DNA of 64,000 nt from Deltaproteobacteria bacterium (GCA_016234935.1 JACRNL010000015.1:29495-93494), one strand, 5' to 3'; shown: positions 31,775-41,265, counted from the first letter of the stretch. The notes: a model not told the origin generated them from the letters alone. Made by a program: numbers and translations.

Positions 31775-33352
31775 TCAGAAGCTCTTGGCCGACGGGACGC
31801 TTGAGAGGAGATACTTCAGGTCCTCGTCGTCGAACTGGAAGCCCAGGCCGAAGTAGCCTGACTGGACGCCCTTCTTGTTTATGAAGTCGTCGTAGCCGGC
31901 CACAAGGTAAAAGTATTTATTCAGCGATACGGCCGCCCCGGCCTTCAGGTGCGGGTTGGTCTTGCTGCCGAAGTTAGTCGTCTTCTGGTTGAAGTCAAAG
32001 GCCTCAAGCGAGAGTTTGAGCCTGTCGCTCAGCATATAGTAGTCTATCCCCGCGCCGCCGGTAGACTCGATGATGCCGCCCCTGACGACCACGCTCTTAA
32101 ACCTCTTGGCTATCTGCGCGCTGAACTTTATCGTGTTCGTCCTTACGCCGTCCGTAGTCGTGGTCGTGCCGCCCGAGGTCGTGATGGTGTGCTGCTCCGT
32201 CTTTAATTTACCCCTGGGATCGTCGATTATCTCGAGTAGATAATATTTATCCGCCTTCGGCTGGACCTTGAGGGAAAAATAGCTCTTCGTGTTCTTCTCG
32301 TCCGCCAGGAACTCCGACCTGAAGCCGACGATCGTGCGTATGTTCTCGGCCCTGTCCAGGTAGCTGTTGACGCCCTTTATGGTCTTCGTGAGGTTGTCGT
32401 GGATGGCGGGGTCGTTAATGAGTTTGCCGAGCGTGCCCTCGCCCCTGTTTATCTTGCCGGTAATGGACCCAAGAGAGTCCATGGTCTCCCTGACCTGCGG
32501 GCCGACGTCTTTGGTCAGCTTGTTTATGTTGTCCATGGCCTCTTGCAGCTTGACCGCCGCCACCTTCAGGTTCGCCACGCCGTCTTTCAGGTCTCCCCTG
32601 TTCTCGTCAATGAGCCTGTTCAGGTTTGCGGAGGTGTTCGTAAAAGCCTCGTTCATGCTCCTTACGGCGTCCTGCAGCTCCTTTGATATCCGCGGGCCGT
32701 CGGTTTTCACCATGCCCGTAAACTCATCGAGGTTTGACATGATCCTGCCGAACCTCTCGTCGTTGGCGGCAACGAGGCGGTCTACCCTGAATGAGATGTT
32801 CTCTATGTTCTTGATGATGTTTTTAAGGGTCGTCTCCCCCTCCGGGCCGCCCAGGACGTGGCTCATCGTCTCCGTGACCTTCTTTATGTCAATGGCCACG
32901 TCGCTCAGGATGGTCATGAGCTTGTCCATGTCGGCGTATGAAATCGTGCGCGTGATCTCGTCGCCGTCTTTAAGCGGCGGCGCGTTCGGCGAGCCGGGAA
33001 TAAGCTCAAGATACTTTTCGCCCAGCAACCCCTTTGTCGTGAGGACGGCCGAAAAATCCCTGCCCAGCTTCACATCGGGCCTTATATGGAGCGTCAGATA
33101 CGCCCTGCTGCCCCTTAGCTCTATGACCTTGACCTTGCCTATCTCTACGCCGGCCACACGCACGGAGGCGTCTTTATCGAGGCCGGAGGCTGAGGCGAAG
33201 CTGACGTAAAGGGTATAGCCCTCCTCGCGCCCGAAACTTATGCCCCCGATACGGAGCGACATGTAGACGAGTATCAGGATGCCCGCAAGGACAAAGAGTC
33301 CCACCTTTGCCTCTGCGCTGAGATTTAAAAGCCCTGGTTTTTTAGGTTCCAT
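31775..33352 (-). CDS. MCE-domain protein (MlaD-like) with long C-terminal part
   Basis: A membrane-anchored lipid-binding protein of the Mla/MCE transport system. The N-terminal helix is AKVGLFVLAGILILVYMSL. The MCE domain (residues about 40-120) contains YTLYVSFASASGLDKDASVR, VAGVEIGKV and GLLGEKYLELIPG. A long helical region with many Asn/Asp heptads (about 150-330, including GEGTLGKLINDPAIHDNL) follows. A beta-rich C-terminal domain of about 170 residues with alternating aromatic strands ends it (FSLKVQPKADKYYLLEIID, YFYLVAGYDDF, GYFGLGFQFDDEDL). At 525 residues it is much longer than E. coli MlaD, and the last part could be a barrel-like partner domain. It follows mlaF in the same operon. 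Confidence 0.9.
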   Translation of the reverse strand: MEPKKPGLLNLSAEAKVGLFVLAGILILVYMSLRIGGISFGREEGYTLYVSFASASGLDKDASVRVAGVEIGKVKVIELRGSRAYLTLHIRPDVKLGRDFSAVLTTKGLLGEKYLELIPGSPNAPPLKDGDEITRTISYADMDKLMTILSDVAIDIKKVTETMSHVLGGPEGETTLKNIIKNIENISFRVDRLVAANDERFGRIMSNLDEFTGMVKTDGPRISKELQDAVRSMNEAFTNTSANLNRLIDENRGDLKDGVANLKVAAVKLQEAMDNINKLTKDVGPQVRETMDSLGSITGKINRGEGTLGKLINDPAIHDNLTKTIKGVNSYLDRAENIRTIVGFRSEFLADEKNTKSYFSLKVQPKADKYYLLEIIDDPRGKLKTEQHTITTSGGTTTTTDGVRTNTIKFSAQIAKRFKSVVVRGGIIESTGGAGIDYYMLSDRLKLSLEAFDFNQKTTNFGSKTNPHLKAGAAVSLNKYFYLVAGYDDFINKKGVQSGYFGLGFQFDDEDLKYLLSSVPSAKSF

Positions 33353-33414
33353 AATATTGTTGCCGGCTTCCGGCTATCGGTAAAGGCGCCGCATGGCCGT
33401 TGTTTTCTGTTTTT

Positions 33415-34161
33415 TCAATAGACCTTTATCGGCCCCTCGGCCCGGCCCTCAAGGAACTGCCTCAGGATGGGATTTGAGTTTTGCTTCATCTCGCCGACCG
33501 TGCCCTCGGCGATGATCCTTCCCTCGTGCAGCATGGCTATCTTGTCCGCGATCTTATAGGTGAACGGTATGTCGTGCGTAATCAGGATGTACGTCGTATT
33601 AAGCGCGCGCTGGGTGTCGAGAACGAGGTCCGCCACCGAGTCGCTCATTATCGGGTCAAGCCCCGTCGTCGGCTCGTCAAAAAGGACTATCTCCGGGTCC
33701 ATGACAATGGCCCTGGCAAGGCCGACCCTCTTTTTCATGCCGCCGCTGAGTTCCGAAGGCATCATGTCCTCAACGCCCACAAGGCCAACGCGCCTGAGCT
33801 TTTCTACTACGGTCTTCATGATGTCCGCGTCATGCAGGTCCGTATGTTCCATTAAGGGGAAGCCGACGTTTTCGCCGACGGTCATGGAATCAAAGAGCGC
33901 CGCGCCCTGAAATAGCATGCCGAAACGCTTTCTGACCTCGTTCAATTCGCTCTCCTTAAGAGCGGTGATCTCAATATCGTCAAGGAGTATCCTGCCGGAG
34001 TCCGGCCTCAAAAGCCCTATTATGTGCTTTATGAGGACGCTTTTTCCCTCTCCGCTTCTGCCGATTATGACGGTTATCTTTCCTTTTTCAACTTCGAGGT
34101 TCGTGCCGTCAAGCACCTTCTTGCTGTTAAAGGATTTTTTCAAATCTATAATTTTTATCAT
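33415..34161 (-). CDS. mlaF: MlaF-like ABC ATPase
   Basis: A 248-residue ATPase of the phospholipid transport complex at the inner membrane. Walker A is IGRSGEGKSVLIKHIIG, where GRSGEGKS is the typical Mla variant. The signature is LSGGMKKRVGLARAI, Walker B is IVLFDEPTTGLDP, and the H-loop is LITHD. It pairs with the permease encoded upstream (mlaE) and the MCE protein downstream. A family F repeat separates it from mlaE. Confidence 0.95.
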   Translation of the reverse strand: MIKIIDLKKSFNSKKVLDGTNLEVEKGKITVIIGRSGEGKSVLIKHIIGLLRPDSGRILLDDIEITALKESELNEVRKRFGMLFQGAALFDSMTVGENVGFPLMEHTDLHDADIMKTVVEKLRRVGLVGVEDMMPSELSGGMKKRVGLARAIVMDPEIVLFDEPTTGLDPIMSDSVADLVLDTQRALNTTYILITHDIPFTYKIADKIAMLHEGRIIAEGTVGEMKQNSNPILRQFLEGRAEGPIKVY

Positions 34162-34184
34162 AATATCATACCAACTATCAACTT

Positions 34185-34222
34185 ACCTTTCTTGAAAGAA
34201 AGGTAAGCCCAAAGAACTTTAA
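34185..34222. repeat. Family C core hairpin
   Basis: CTTACCTTTCTTGAAAGAAA then GGTAAGCCCAAAGAACTTTA. The stem CTTACCTTTCTT / AAAGAAAGGTAAG is nearly perfect. It lies in the leader of mlaF, beside the family F copy. Confidence 0.75.
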
Positions 34223-34229
34223 TATTCCC

Positions 34230-34393
34230 TTCAACCAACAGGTTGCTAAAAAACTTTACTTTTATGCAGGCTGCTCAAAAACGTCCAGATGCAAGGCGAC
34301 AAGGAGCGAAGAATGAGACGTGCTTTTGGGCACGTCGCAATGATGAGCGACGAAGGCAACGCCGCAGATGGGCGTTTTTCAGCAGCCTGCTAA
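34230..34393. repeat. Family F repeat between mlaE and mlaF
   Basis: It begins CAGGTTGCTAAAAAACTTTA and contains GCAGGCTGCTCAAAAACG, TGCTTTTGGGCACGTCGCA and a right end CGTTTTTCAGCAGCCTGCTA. The stop codon of mlaE (TAG at 34390-34392) lies inside the repeat terminus, so the element supplies the end of the gene. Confidence 0.9.
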
Positions 34394-35196
34394 GCCATCA
34401 TGGAGGACATGATATAGTCCGATGTCAGGATCATGACGCTGGCAAGGACGACCGAGCTCGTGGCGGATTTGCCCACCCCTTCGGCGCCCCCTGTGGTGTT
34501 AAATCCGTAATAGCACGCGACCAGCGTCGTTATAAGGCCAAAAAATACGGATTTGGTAAGTCCGTTCAGTATGTCATCCACCTGCACGAATTCCGTCGTC
34601 CTGCCGATATACACGCCGCTGTTTATCCCGAGGAGCTTGACGCCCACGAGATACCCGCCGATGAACCCGACAAAGTCCGCAATGATGGTCAGGACGGGAA
34701 ACATGCAGATGCCTGCCAGTATCCGCGGCACGATGAGGTACTTGACCGGATTTACCGCCATGGTGGCAAGCGCGTCTATCTGCTCCGTGACGCGCATGGT
34801 GCCGAGCTCCGTCGCCATCGCGCTTCCCGCGCGGCCCGTTACCATAAGCCCGGAGAGCACCGGGCCAAGCTCCCTGGCCATGCTCAGCGCCACGGTCGGG
34901 CCGACCATGCTCTCGGCGCCGAACCTTTTAAGCGCGGTGAAGCTCTGCAGGGCAAGCACCATGCCGGTGAACGACCCCGTGAGGATGACGACAAAAAGGC
35001 TTTGCACGCCGACGAACTCCATCTGCTTGAAGATGTTCCTCATCTTAAGCGGCGGCGTGACGGCAAACCTCGCGGCTGAGCCCAGCAGAATGGCCAGCTG
35101 ACCGGCGGACGTGACGAACCGGCCCGCGCTCCTGCCAAGCTTTTCAAGGTACGCCTTAAGGAAGCTCTCGTTGAAGGCGGCTATTTTCCTAAACAT
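34390..35196 (-). CDS. mlaE: MlaE-like phospholipid transport permease
   Basis: A 268-residue inner-membrane permease. It has an amphipathic N-terminal helix, then FVVILTGSFTGMVLALQSF, the conserved ARELGPVLSGLMVTGRAGS and ATELGTMRVTEQIDAL block, and three further helices. It forms the MlaFEDB-type complex that moves phospholipids between the inner membrane and periplasmic carriers. It overlaps the 3' end of alr by eight bases, so the cell-wall gene and the lipid-transport genes share a transcript. Confidence 0.95.
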   Translation of the reverse strand: MFRKIAAFNESFLKAYLEKLGRSAGRFVTSAGQLAILLGSAARFAVTPPLKMRNIFKQMEFVGVQSLFVVILTGSFTGMVLALQSFTALKRFGAESMVGPTVALSMARELGPVLSGLMVTGRAGSAMATELGTMRVTEQIDALATMAVNPVKYLIVPRILAGICMFPVLTIIADFVGFIGGYLVGVKLLGINSGVYIGRTTEFVQVDDILNGLTKSVFFGLITTLVACYYGFNTTGGAEGVGKSATSSVVLASVMILTSDYIMSSMMA

Positions 35197-36304
35197 ATAT
35201 CCTCGGCACGCGGGGGCCTATGCTGCAGAATATCTCGTAACTTATCGTCCCGGCCTTCTTCGCCATCTCCTCCACGGCAATCTCCACGGAGCCCTGGCCG
35301 CCGAGAAACACGGCCTCGTCTCCCTCTCTCACGCCCTCCACATGCGTCACGTCGCACATGGCAAGGTCCATGCACACGGTGCCCACGAGCGGGACTGTCC
35401 TCCCGTTGACGATAACGTGGCCTTTATTGGAGAGGCTCCGCATCAGCCCGTCGCCGTAGCCTATGGGAAGCGTGGCGATGACGGATGCCTTTGACGTCAC
35501 GAAGGTTCTGCCGTAGCCAACGGGCGTGCCCGCGGGCACGTTCTTCAGCTGAAGGATGCGCGTGCTGAGCCGCATGACCGGCTTCAGCTCGACCTTCCCG
35601 CACATGCGCTCAGCCGGATACGCGCCGTAGAGCATCAGGCCCGGACGGACAAGGTTGAAATGCGATTCCTTGAACTCGACTATCGCGGCGCTATTAGCCA
35701 TATGCAGGTATTCGGGCTGAATGCCGAGATCATTTGCCGTCTTGACGGTCTTCCTGAAAAGGGCGAGCTGTCTGTCCGTAAACTCCCTGTCAACCTCGTC
35801 AGCCGACGAAAAATGAGAGCACAGACCCTCAAGGCGCAGATGCTTAAAATCCGTAAACTCCCGGAAAAACCGGTCGGCATCTTCGGGCCTTATGCCGAGC
35901 CGCCCCATGCCCGTGTCTATCTTGACGTGCACGTCCTTGACCGAACCGTCCTTCATGGCGAACTCGTTAAAAAGGGACGCGGTATTCAAATCGAACAATA
36001 CCGGCGTGAGGCCGAGCGCGAATGCCCCCTTTATCTGGTTAGGGAATATCCCGCCCAATACCACTATGGGCTTTTTGACGCCGCTATTTCTAAGGCGCGC
36101 GCCTTCCTCGGCGACGGCCACGCCGAAAAAATCACAACCCATTGACTCGAAGGTACTGGCGGCGTCAACGTCGCCGTGGCCGTAGGCGTTGGCCTTGACT
36201 ATCGCCATGACTTTCGTGCCGGAGGCAATGAGCGTTTTTATCTGAAGATAGTTAAACCGCAGCGCGCCGATGTCTATGACCGCGTGGGTCGGTCTCTTTT
36301 CCAA
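35189..36304 (-). CDS. alr: Alanine racemase
   Basis: Alr makes D-alanine for peptidoglycan with pyridoxal phosphate. The 371-residue protein has the PLP lysine in VMAIVKANAYGHGD (near residue 38), the substrate-site MGRLGIRPED, and the catalytic tyrosine region GYGRTFVT in the C-terminal beta domain. VCMDLAMCDVTHVEGV and GDEAVFLGGQG complete the fold. It leads the operon alr-mlaE-mlaF-MCE. The preceding 350 bases contain no gene. Confidence 0.95.
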   Translation of the reverse strand: MEKRPTHAVIDIGALRFNYLQIKTLIASGTKVMAIVKANAYGHGDVDAASTFESMGCDFFGVAVAEEGARLRNSGVKKPIVVLGGIFPNQIKGAFALGLTPVLFDLNTASLFNEFAMKDGSVKDVHVKIDTGMGRLGIRPEDADRFFREFTDFKHLRLEGLCSHFSSADEVDREFTDRQLALFRKTVKTANDLGIQPEYLHMANSAAIVEFKESHFNLVRPGLMLYGAYPAERMCGKVELKPVMRLSTRILQLKNVPAGTPVGYGRTFVTSKASVIATLPIGYGDGLMRSLSNKGHVIVNGRTVPLVGTVCMDLAMCDVTHVEGVREGDEAVFLGGQGSVEIAVEEMAKKAGTISYEIFCSIGPRVPRIYV

Positions 36305-36520
36305 TTTTAACTCCGTGAAAATGCGGCAAAAAACAGTAATATCCGCAAAAACGTATTGCGCTGTAATTATAGCGGATTAACAGGCCGAGGTAAACCAGGA
36401 AATGCGAAATCATATGAAATGTCTGTTTTGGGAATTCCGTGATTTTAAAGGAAAAGATGGCCCGCGCGAGATGATTGCAACAGCGTTTCCGACATCCTGT
36501 AACAATGCGAATATATGCTA

Positions 36521-36559
36521 AAAACAAAAATGGGGTTAACCGGACGGCTAACCCCATTT
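36521..36559 (-). terminator. Rho-independent terminator after the sigma factor gene
   Basis: On the minus strand AAATGGGGTTA, a ten-base loop and TAACCCCATTT are followed by TTGTTTT. It lies about 100 bases beyond the sigma factor stop. The rest of the 36305-36657 gap holds only the duplicated gene end at 36583 and no other feature. Confidence 0.85.
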
Positions 36560-36582
36560 ATATTTATTTTTAATCTGCCAAT

Positions 36583-36612
36583 GTCAGGCCAGCGAGCTTT
36601 TAAGCTTCTTTA
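36583..36612 (-). pseudogene. Duplicated 3' end of the sigma factor gene
   Basis: The minus-strand sequence encodes ALKKLKSSLA and a stop. It repeats, with three or four base differences over about 32 bases, the true end of the sigma gene at 36658-36690. It is a fossil of a tandem duplication. Confidence 0.7.
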
Positions 36613-36657
36613 ACGCCGGATTTAGTGCGGGCGGAAAAGAAAGGCTTCGAGGAAGGG

Positions 36658-37404
36658 TCAGGCCAGCGAACTTTTAAGCTTCTTCAGCGCCTGCGTTTCT
36701 ATCTGCCTCACGCGCTCTCTTGTAAGGCCGAGCTTTTCACCCAAGGCGTTAAGGCTGGCCGGTTCTTCCGCCATGACCCTTTTTTCGATGATAAAACGCT
36801 CCCTGTCGTTAAGCCGCCCCATGGCGCTCTCGACCTCCTGCCTCACATGGGCATTTTCTTCCATCGAGGCATAACGCTCCTCCTGATTCGGGCCGGCGTC
36901 GCACAGGAGATCAAGGTGCGTAGCCGTGCCGCCGGCAACCGGGACGTTAAGCGAGAGGTCGTTTTGCGCGTTTATCTCGTCCTGATGCGCGCCATTTTCT
37001 TTTTTATAGAAAAAGCCCTTTTTAAGGGCCTTGACGTTGCGCCGGACAAGCCCTTTTGTCTTCAGGATAAACTCCTGTATGGAAGACCTTATCCACCAAG
37101 TCGCGTAGGTGATAAGGCGAAACCCCTTGCCGGGATCAAACTTCTTCACCGCGTGCATGAGGCCGATGTTGCCCTCCTGAATGAGGTCGGCCATCCTCAT
37201 GCCGTAGTTCCTGAATTCAAAGGCTATGCGCACCACATAGCGCAGGTTGGAGATAACGAGCTTATGGGCGTCGTCTATGTTCCTGGCCTTGTAGTAACGC
37301 TCGGCAATGGTAAACTCATCCTCGGCGGACAGAACCGGATGCCGGTTTATCTCGACAAGGTAATTATGAATGGATTCAGTTAAGACTAACTGGCTCATCC
37401 GCAA
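36658..37404 (-). CDS. Sigma-32-like (RpoH-type) RNA polymerase sigma factor
   Basis: A 248-residue sigma-70-family factor lacking region 1.1. Region 1.2 is SIHNYLVEINRHPVLSAEDE. Region 2 contains LVISNLRYVVRIAFEFRNYG, DLIQEGNIGLMHAVKKFDPG (core binding) and FRLITYATWWIRSSIQEFIL (-10 recognition). Region 4 contains RLNDRERFIIEKRVM and LNALGEKLGLTRERVRQIET. The motif NYLxEINRxPxL and the length fit RpoH-type heat-shock sigma factors. The RpoH box region is divergent (VKALKKGFFYKKENG), so the regulon is uncertain. Regulation by temperature or chaperones is not visible in the sequence. Confidence 0.85.
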   Translation of the reverse strand: MRMSQLVLTESIHNYLVEINRHPVLSAEDEFTIAERYYKARNIDDAHKLVISNLRYVVRIAFEFRNYGMRMADLIQEGNIGLMHAVKKFDPGKGFRLITYATWWIRSSIQEFILKTKGLVRRNVKALKKGFFYKKENGAHQDEINAQNDLSLNVPVAGGTATHLDLLCDAGPNQEERYASMEENAHVRQEVESAMGRLNDRERFIIEKRVMAEEPASLNALGEKLGLTRERVRQIETQALKKLKSSLA

Positions 37405-37597
37405 GGCCTCCGTACGCTCAAAAGTCCTTATTATCGCTGTGCAAATATTATAGGATCGAGATCGGTGTTTGTCAAGAGGAAGCGCGCGCTTACCTTTTTT
37501 GAAAAAAGCAAGGCCAAAAAACTTTAACTCGAGCCGGCGCGGGTTCGTGCGCTACGCGCGATACAAGACAAGCGTGCAGACATATATAAAAAACCTC

Positions 37598-38272
37598 TTA
37601 GTGTCCGCCTTCTATCGCGCTGCCGAAGTACATCATCGTGAGAAGGGCGAAGATAAAAGTCTGAAGGAATATGACTATGATGCCGAGAAGCGTGGAGATA
37701 AGGATAATCGGGAACGCTATCGCCATAAGCGTCGGGATGGTCATGAGGATAAGCAGCACGCCCACGATCTGCTCATGCCCCATGATGTTGCCAAAGAGCC
37801 TCAGCGACAGCGACAGCGGCCTTGCGAAGTGGCCGATTATCTCGATGGGCAGCATAAGCGGGGCAAGCCACCAGACCGGGCCGATAAAGGACTTGAAGTA
37901 TTTAAGGCCGTGTTCCTTGACGCCGATCACATGTGTAAAGCCGAAAGCGACGAGCGCGAAGCCCAGCGTTGAGTTCAGGTTTGCCGTCGGCGGCTGCATG
38001 CCGGGGATAAGGCCCATGAGGTTTGAAAAGAAGATGAAGAGCACAAAGGTCATTATTATCGGAAAATACTTCTTGCCGTGGTGGCCCATTGTCTCGTCGA
38101 CGAGCTTTAAAAAGGCGTCTATCAGCAGCTCGAATATGCTCTGGAGCTGTCCGGGGACAATGGTCAGTTTCCTCGTGACAATGAATGACAGGATGGCCAG
38201 GCCGATGATCAAATAAATCATCACCGCAGTATGCACGTTAAGCCCGAATTCGGGAAGCAGTATGTGGTGCAT
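37598..38272 (-). CDS. atpB: ATP synthase F0 subunit a
   Basis: Subunit a forms the two proton half-channels of F0. The 224-residue protein has five membrane helices and the essential Arg in ARPLSLSLRLFGNIMGHE. TANLNSTLGFALVAFG and the C-terminal LQTFIFALLTMMYFGSAIEG are typical. The ending GGH replaces the common EEH. It is preceded by atpI and atpZ. Subunit c (atpE), which usually follows directly, is not here: the 193 bases to the next gene contain only a family C fragment (37490-37530). The c subunit and F1 genes must lie elsewhere. Confidence 0.95.
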   Translation of the reverse strand: MHHILLPEFGLNVHTAVMIYLIIGLAILSFIVTRKLTIVPGQLQSIFELLIDAFLKLVDETMGHHGKKYFPIIMTFVLFIFFSNLMGLIPGMQPPTANLNSTLGFALVAFGFTHVIGVKEHGLKYFKSFIGPVWWLAPLMLPIEIIGHFARPLSLSLRLFGNIMGHEQIVGVLLILMTIPTLMAIAFPIILISTLLGIIVIFLQTFIFALLTMMYFGSAIEGGH

Positions 38273-38315
38273 GGGTTTCTTGAAACCTCCTTCTCGTATC
38301 TTTGCCGATTTTTTC

Positions 38316-38474
38316 TAACAGGGCGCTGAAAAACTAATATACTCGCGCAGGCTGCTCAAAAAGCCTCAGATACAAGGCGTCGAGGAGCGAGGAATGAGGC
38401 GTAGGTATCACTACGCCGCAGTGAGAAACGACGAAGACAACGCAGTAGATGAGGCTTTTTCAGCAGCCTGCTAA
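38316..38474. repeat. Family F repeat between atpI and atpB
   Basis: TAACAGGGCGCTGAAAAACT starts the unit and TTTTTCAGCAGCCTGCTAA ends it. Inner hairpins are CAGGCTGCTCAAAAAGCCTC paired with the right end, and GGCGTAGGTATCACTACGCC. It is nearly identical to the copy at 60207 and lies inside the F0 operon. Confidence 0.92.
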
Positions 38475-38479
38475 TCGTT

Positions 38480-38869
38480 TTACGCTGCGTCCGACGGCCT
38501 TAATACGGCCATACCTGAATATATCATCACTCCGGCGCTGACAAGCAACGCCGCCGAAAGCCCGGCTACCGGCGACCAGGGACTGAGCAGGCGGAAATAT
38601 ATAAGCATGCCGAGCGCCGCGGCCGTTGTGAAAAACCTGAGGTAATAATGAAAAGCCACGTGTCTGCCCGCCTTTACAGGCTTCAGCGTAACGCCTTTTG
38701 CCGCCGTGCGAAAGAGCCAGAGCGCGTTTATAACGCCGATAATATAGCCCACGGCAAAGCCGATTGCAATGGAATTTTTCATGAGCAGGGCGATAGCCGT
38801 ACCGCCGATGCCCGCAAAGGCATGCGCCAATGCAAAATTCCTCGATGATATTTTAAATAAAACCGCCAT
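38480..38869 (-). CDS. ATP synthase subunit I (AtpI-like)
   Basis: A 129-residue membrane protein of the AtpI/UncI type, with four helices: FAGIGGTAIALLMKNSIAIG, GFAVGYIIGVINALWLFRT, YLRFFTTAAALGMLIYF and GLSAALLVSAGVMIYSG. Such proteins assist assembly of the c-ring or Mg supply for F0. The start overlaps atpZ by 17 bases. The atpB gene follows after a family F repeat. Confidence 0.8.
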   Translation of the reverse strand: MAVLFKISSRNFALAHAFAGIGGTAIALLMKNSIAIGFAVGYIIGVINALWLFRTAAKGVTLKPVKAGRHVAFHYYLRFFTTAAALGMLIYFRLLSPWSPVAGLSAALLVSAGVMIYSGMAVLRPSDAA

Positions 38870-39077
38870 GCTTTTTTATCATGTGATAGACGTTCTTAAA
38901 ACCGGCGATTATGCCGAAGATAAGAAAAAGTATCATGAACCAAGGCTTGGTGTTGAAATAATCGTCTATGTAAATGCCTATCAAAAGACCGATGAAGGTG
39001 GAGGCGACGAGCGTTATGCCAATCGAGGCAAGCTCATAAAGCCCTTTGATATAACCGTTTTTTTTATCATCACCCAT
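38853..39077 (-). CDS. AtpZ/AtpI small F0-associated protein
   Basis: A 74-residue two-helix membrane protein. LYELASIGITLVASTFIGLL, the polar turn GIYIDDYFNTKPW and the second helix MILFLIFGIIAGFKNVYHMI are the AtpZ (F0F1-ATPase subunit, putative) pattern. AtpZ proteins associate with AtpI and are thought to aid Mg2+ or Ca2+ handling during F-ATPase assembly. It is the first gene of the F0 group, about 115 bases after tyrS. Confidence 0.85.
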   Translation of the reverse strand: MGDDKKNGYIKGLYELASIGITLVASTFIGLLIGIYIDDYFNTKPWFMILFLIFGIIAGFKNVYHMIKKHGGFI

Positions 39078-39193
39078 AGATTAACCGGCCAAGGACGATA
39101 AAGCCCCCTTTGACGTCAATATTGAAACATAAAACGGACATGCACATGGGATAATCACACGGAAGTGGCGAAAAAGTCAAACAATTTAACCTG

Positions 39194-40399
39194 TTACTTC
39201 TTTTTCAAGACCACTCTTTTAAAAAACCTTTTTCCCGCCTGAATCAGGTATTCCTTCCCGGCGGCAAGCTCGGCCTTTTTGTCCGTGACCTTTTCGCTGT
39301 CTACCTTGACCCCGCCCTGCTCTATGAGGCGCATGCCGTCGGAGGTGGAGCTTGTCAGACTTGCCTCGACTAATATCCTTGAAAGCCGCATGGCAGGCGT
39401 TTCAGACGTTATCTCGACCCTTTCTATATCTTCCGGAGTCTGCCTGTTTGTGAAGAGCGCTTTGAAGCCGGCCTGTGCCTTTTCCGCTTCATCCATGCCG
39501 TGGAAGCGCGCGGTTATCTCAAAGGCAAGCTCCTCTTTGGCCTCTTTGGGGTGTTTCAGGCCGCTTTTTACCGCCTCTGTGCTTTCCTTCGGGGCCTCGC
39601 TTAAAAGCTCGTAATATTTAAGCATCAATTCATCCGAGATGCTCATTACCTTGCCGTATATCTCCGAAGGCGGCTCGGTGATGCCGATGTAGTTGCCGTA
39701 GGATTTGCTCATCTTCTGAACGCCGTCCGTTCCCTCAAGGAGCGGCATGGTGATAACTATCTGCGGCGGCTGGCCCATCTCCTTTTGCAGATCCCTGCCC
39801 ACAAGAAGGTTAAAGAGCTGGTCAGTGCCGCCAAGCTCGACGTCGGACTTAAGCACAACGGAGTCATAGCCCTGAATGAGCGGATATAGGAATTCGTGTA
39901 TTGCAATGGGGCGGCCTTCTGTATAGCGCTTATGAAAATCGTCACGCTCAAGCATCCGCGCCACGGTATATTTCGACATAAGGCTTATCACGTCGGCAGG
40001 CTTCAGAGCGTTCATCCATGTGCTGTTGTAAACGACCTCCGTCTTGTCCTTATCAAGTATCTTGAAGACCTGATCCGTGTATGTCCTGGCGTTTTTCTCG
40101 ACGTCTTCTTTTGTAAGCGCCTTTCTTGTTTCTGACTTGCCGGTGGGGTCCCCTATCATGCCTGTAAAATCGCCGATAAGAAGGAGCACGTGGTGGCCAA
40201 AATCCTGAAATTGTTTCAACTTCCGTATAAGGACTGTGTGGCCAAGGTGCAGGTCGGGCGCGGTCGGGTCAAAGCCGGCCTTCACGCGAAGCGGCTTTCC
40301 CTTTTTCCCGCAGTCAACGAGCTTTTTCAAAAGCTCGTCTTCTGAGATTATGCCCGCTGTGCCGCGCCTTATTATTTCAAGCTGTTTTTTGGGTTCCAT
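39194..40399 (-). CDS. tyrS: Tyrosyl-tRNA synthetase
   Basis: A class I synthetase of 401 residues. The HIGH motif appears as [19 protein letters not shown] as [12 protein letters not shown], and a C-terminal S4 RNA-binding domain contains [14 protein letters not shown]. The length and the [11 protein letters not shown] motif are those of the TyrZ-type bacterial enzyme. The gene starts four bases after the ymdB-type gene stops, so the two are cotranscribed. Confidence 0.97.
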   Translation of the reverse strand: MEPKKQLEIIRRGTAGIISEDELLKKLVDCGKKGKPLRVKAGFDPTAPDLHLGHTVLIRKLKQFQDFGHHVLLLIGDFTGMIGDPTGKSETRKALTKEDVEKNARTYTDQVFKILDKDKTEVVYNSTWMNALKPADVISLMSKYTVARMLERDDFHKRYTEGRPIAIHEFLYPLIQGYDSVVLKSDVELGGTDQLFNLLVGRDLQKEMGQPPQIVITMPLLEGTDGVQKMSKSYGNYIGITEPPSEIYGKVMSISDELMLKYYELLSEAPKESTEAVKSGLKHPKEAKEELAFEITARFHGMDEAEKAQAGFKALFTNRQTPEDIERVEITSETPAMRLSRILVEASLTSSTSDGMRLIEQGGVKVDSEKVTDKKAELAAGKEYLIQAGKRFFKRVVLKKK

Positions 40400-40403
40400 G
40401 CTT

Positions 40404-41222
40404 TTATCCGGCCTTCAATCTTATCCGCTCTATTTTTTTAGCCTTGCCGTCAAGGGAATTTACAACAATAAAAACACCCTGAAGCTCGAGGCCGTCGGTG
40501 GCCACTTCAAACCTTGTCGGCATCTTGGCAACGAAGGTATCAATGATTATCTCTTTTTTCATGCCGATGACGGAATCAGCCGGCCCGGTCATGCCTGCGT
40601 CCGTTATAAAGGCCGTGCCGTTTGCCAGAATCCTCTCATCCGACGTCTGCACGTGCGTGTGCGTGCCGACGACGGCGCTTACCCTGCCATCCATGAACCA
40701 GCCCATGGCGGCCTTTTCAGAGGTCGTCTCCGCGTGCATATCGAGGAATATGACGGGGGTTTCCTGCCGTATCTTCTTTACGATTTCGTCCCCTGCCCTG
40801 AACGGGCAGTCAATGGCGTCCATAAAGACCCTGCCGGACAGATTCATGATGCCCACCTTGACGCCGGCGGCGGTGGTAAACACGGCCCAGCCTGAGCCGG
40901 GTGACGCCGGCGGATAGTTCCCCGGCCTTATGAGGCGTATCTCGTCCTTTTTTGCAAATTCGTCCTTACGCAGATATTCGATTATCTCTTTTTTGTCCCA
41001 GATGTGGTTGCCGGTGGTGACGACGTCTATCCTTAAATCCCTCAGGTCGTCGAATATCTTCGGCGTAATGCCGAAACCGCCGGCGGCATTCTCCCCGTTG
41101 GCGATGACGATATCCGGCTGATACTGCCTTATCAAGCCGGGCAAAAGCCTTTCCACGGCCTCCCTGCCCGGAGAGCCGATGATATCGCCGATAAAGAGTA
41201 TCTTTGTAATGGGTTCAGTCAT
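40404..41222 (-). CDS. ymdB: YmdB-family metallophosphodiesterase
   Basis: A 272-residue member of the TIGR00282/YmdB family, dimetal phosphodiesterases that hydrolyse 2',3'-cyclic nucleotides and act with RNase Y. The metal motifs are [44 protein letters not shown] and [11 protein letters not shown] use the ATG at 41222 ([14 protein letters not shown]). It lies between rny and tyrS, an order shared with Firmicutes and Geobacter-type genomes, which supports an RNA-turnover link. Confidence 0.93.
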   Translation of the reverse strand: MTEPITKILFIGDIIGSPGREAVERLLPGLIRQYQPDIVIANGENAAGGFGITPKIFDDLRDLRIDVVTTGNHIWDKKEIIEYLRKDEFAKKDEIRLIRPGNYPPASPGSGWAVFTTAAGVKVGIMNLSGRVFMDAIDCPFRAGDEIVKKIRQETPVIFLDMHAETTSEKAAMGWFMDGRVSAVVGTHTHVQTSDERILANGTAFITDAGMTGPADSVIGMKKEIIIDTFVAKMPTRFEVATDGLELQGVFIVVNSLDGKAKKIERIRLKAG

Positions 41223-41265
41223 GAAAGTAAGCCCGCCAACAGGCGGCATTGGAAAATCCTGCCCT

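Noticed and set aside
34243..35079. 278-residue plus-strand frame over mlaE
   Set aside because: The minus strand encodes a full MlaE, and the plus frame starts inside a family F repeat.
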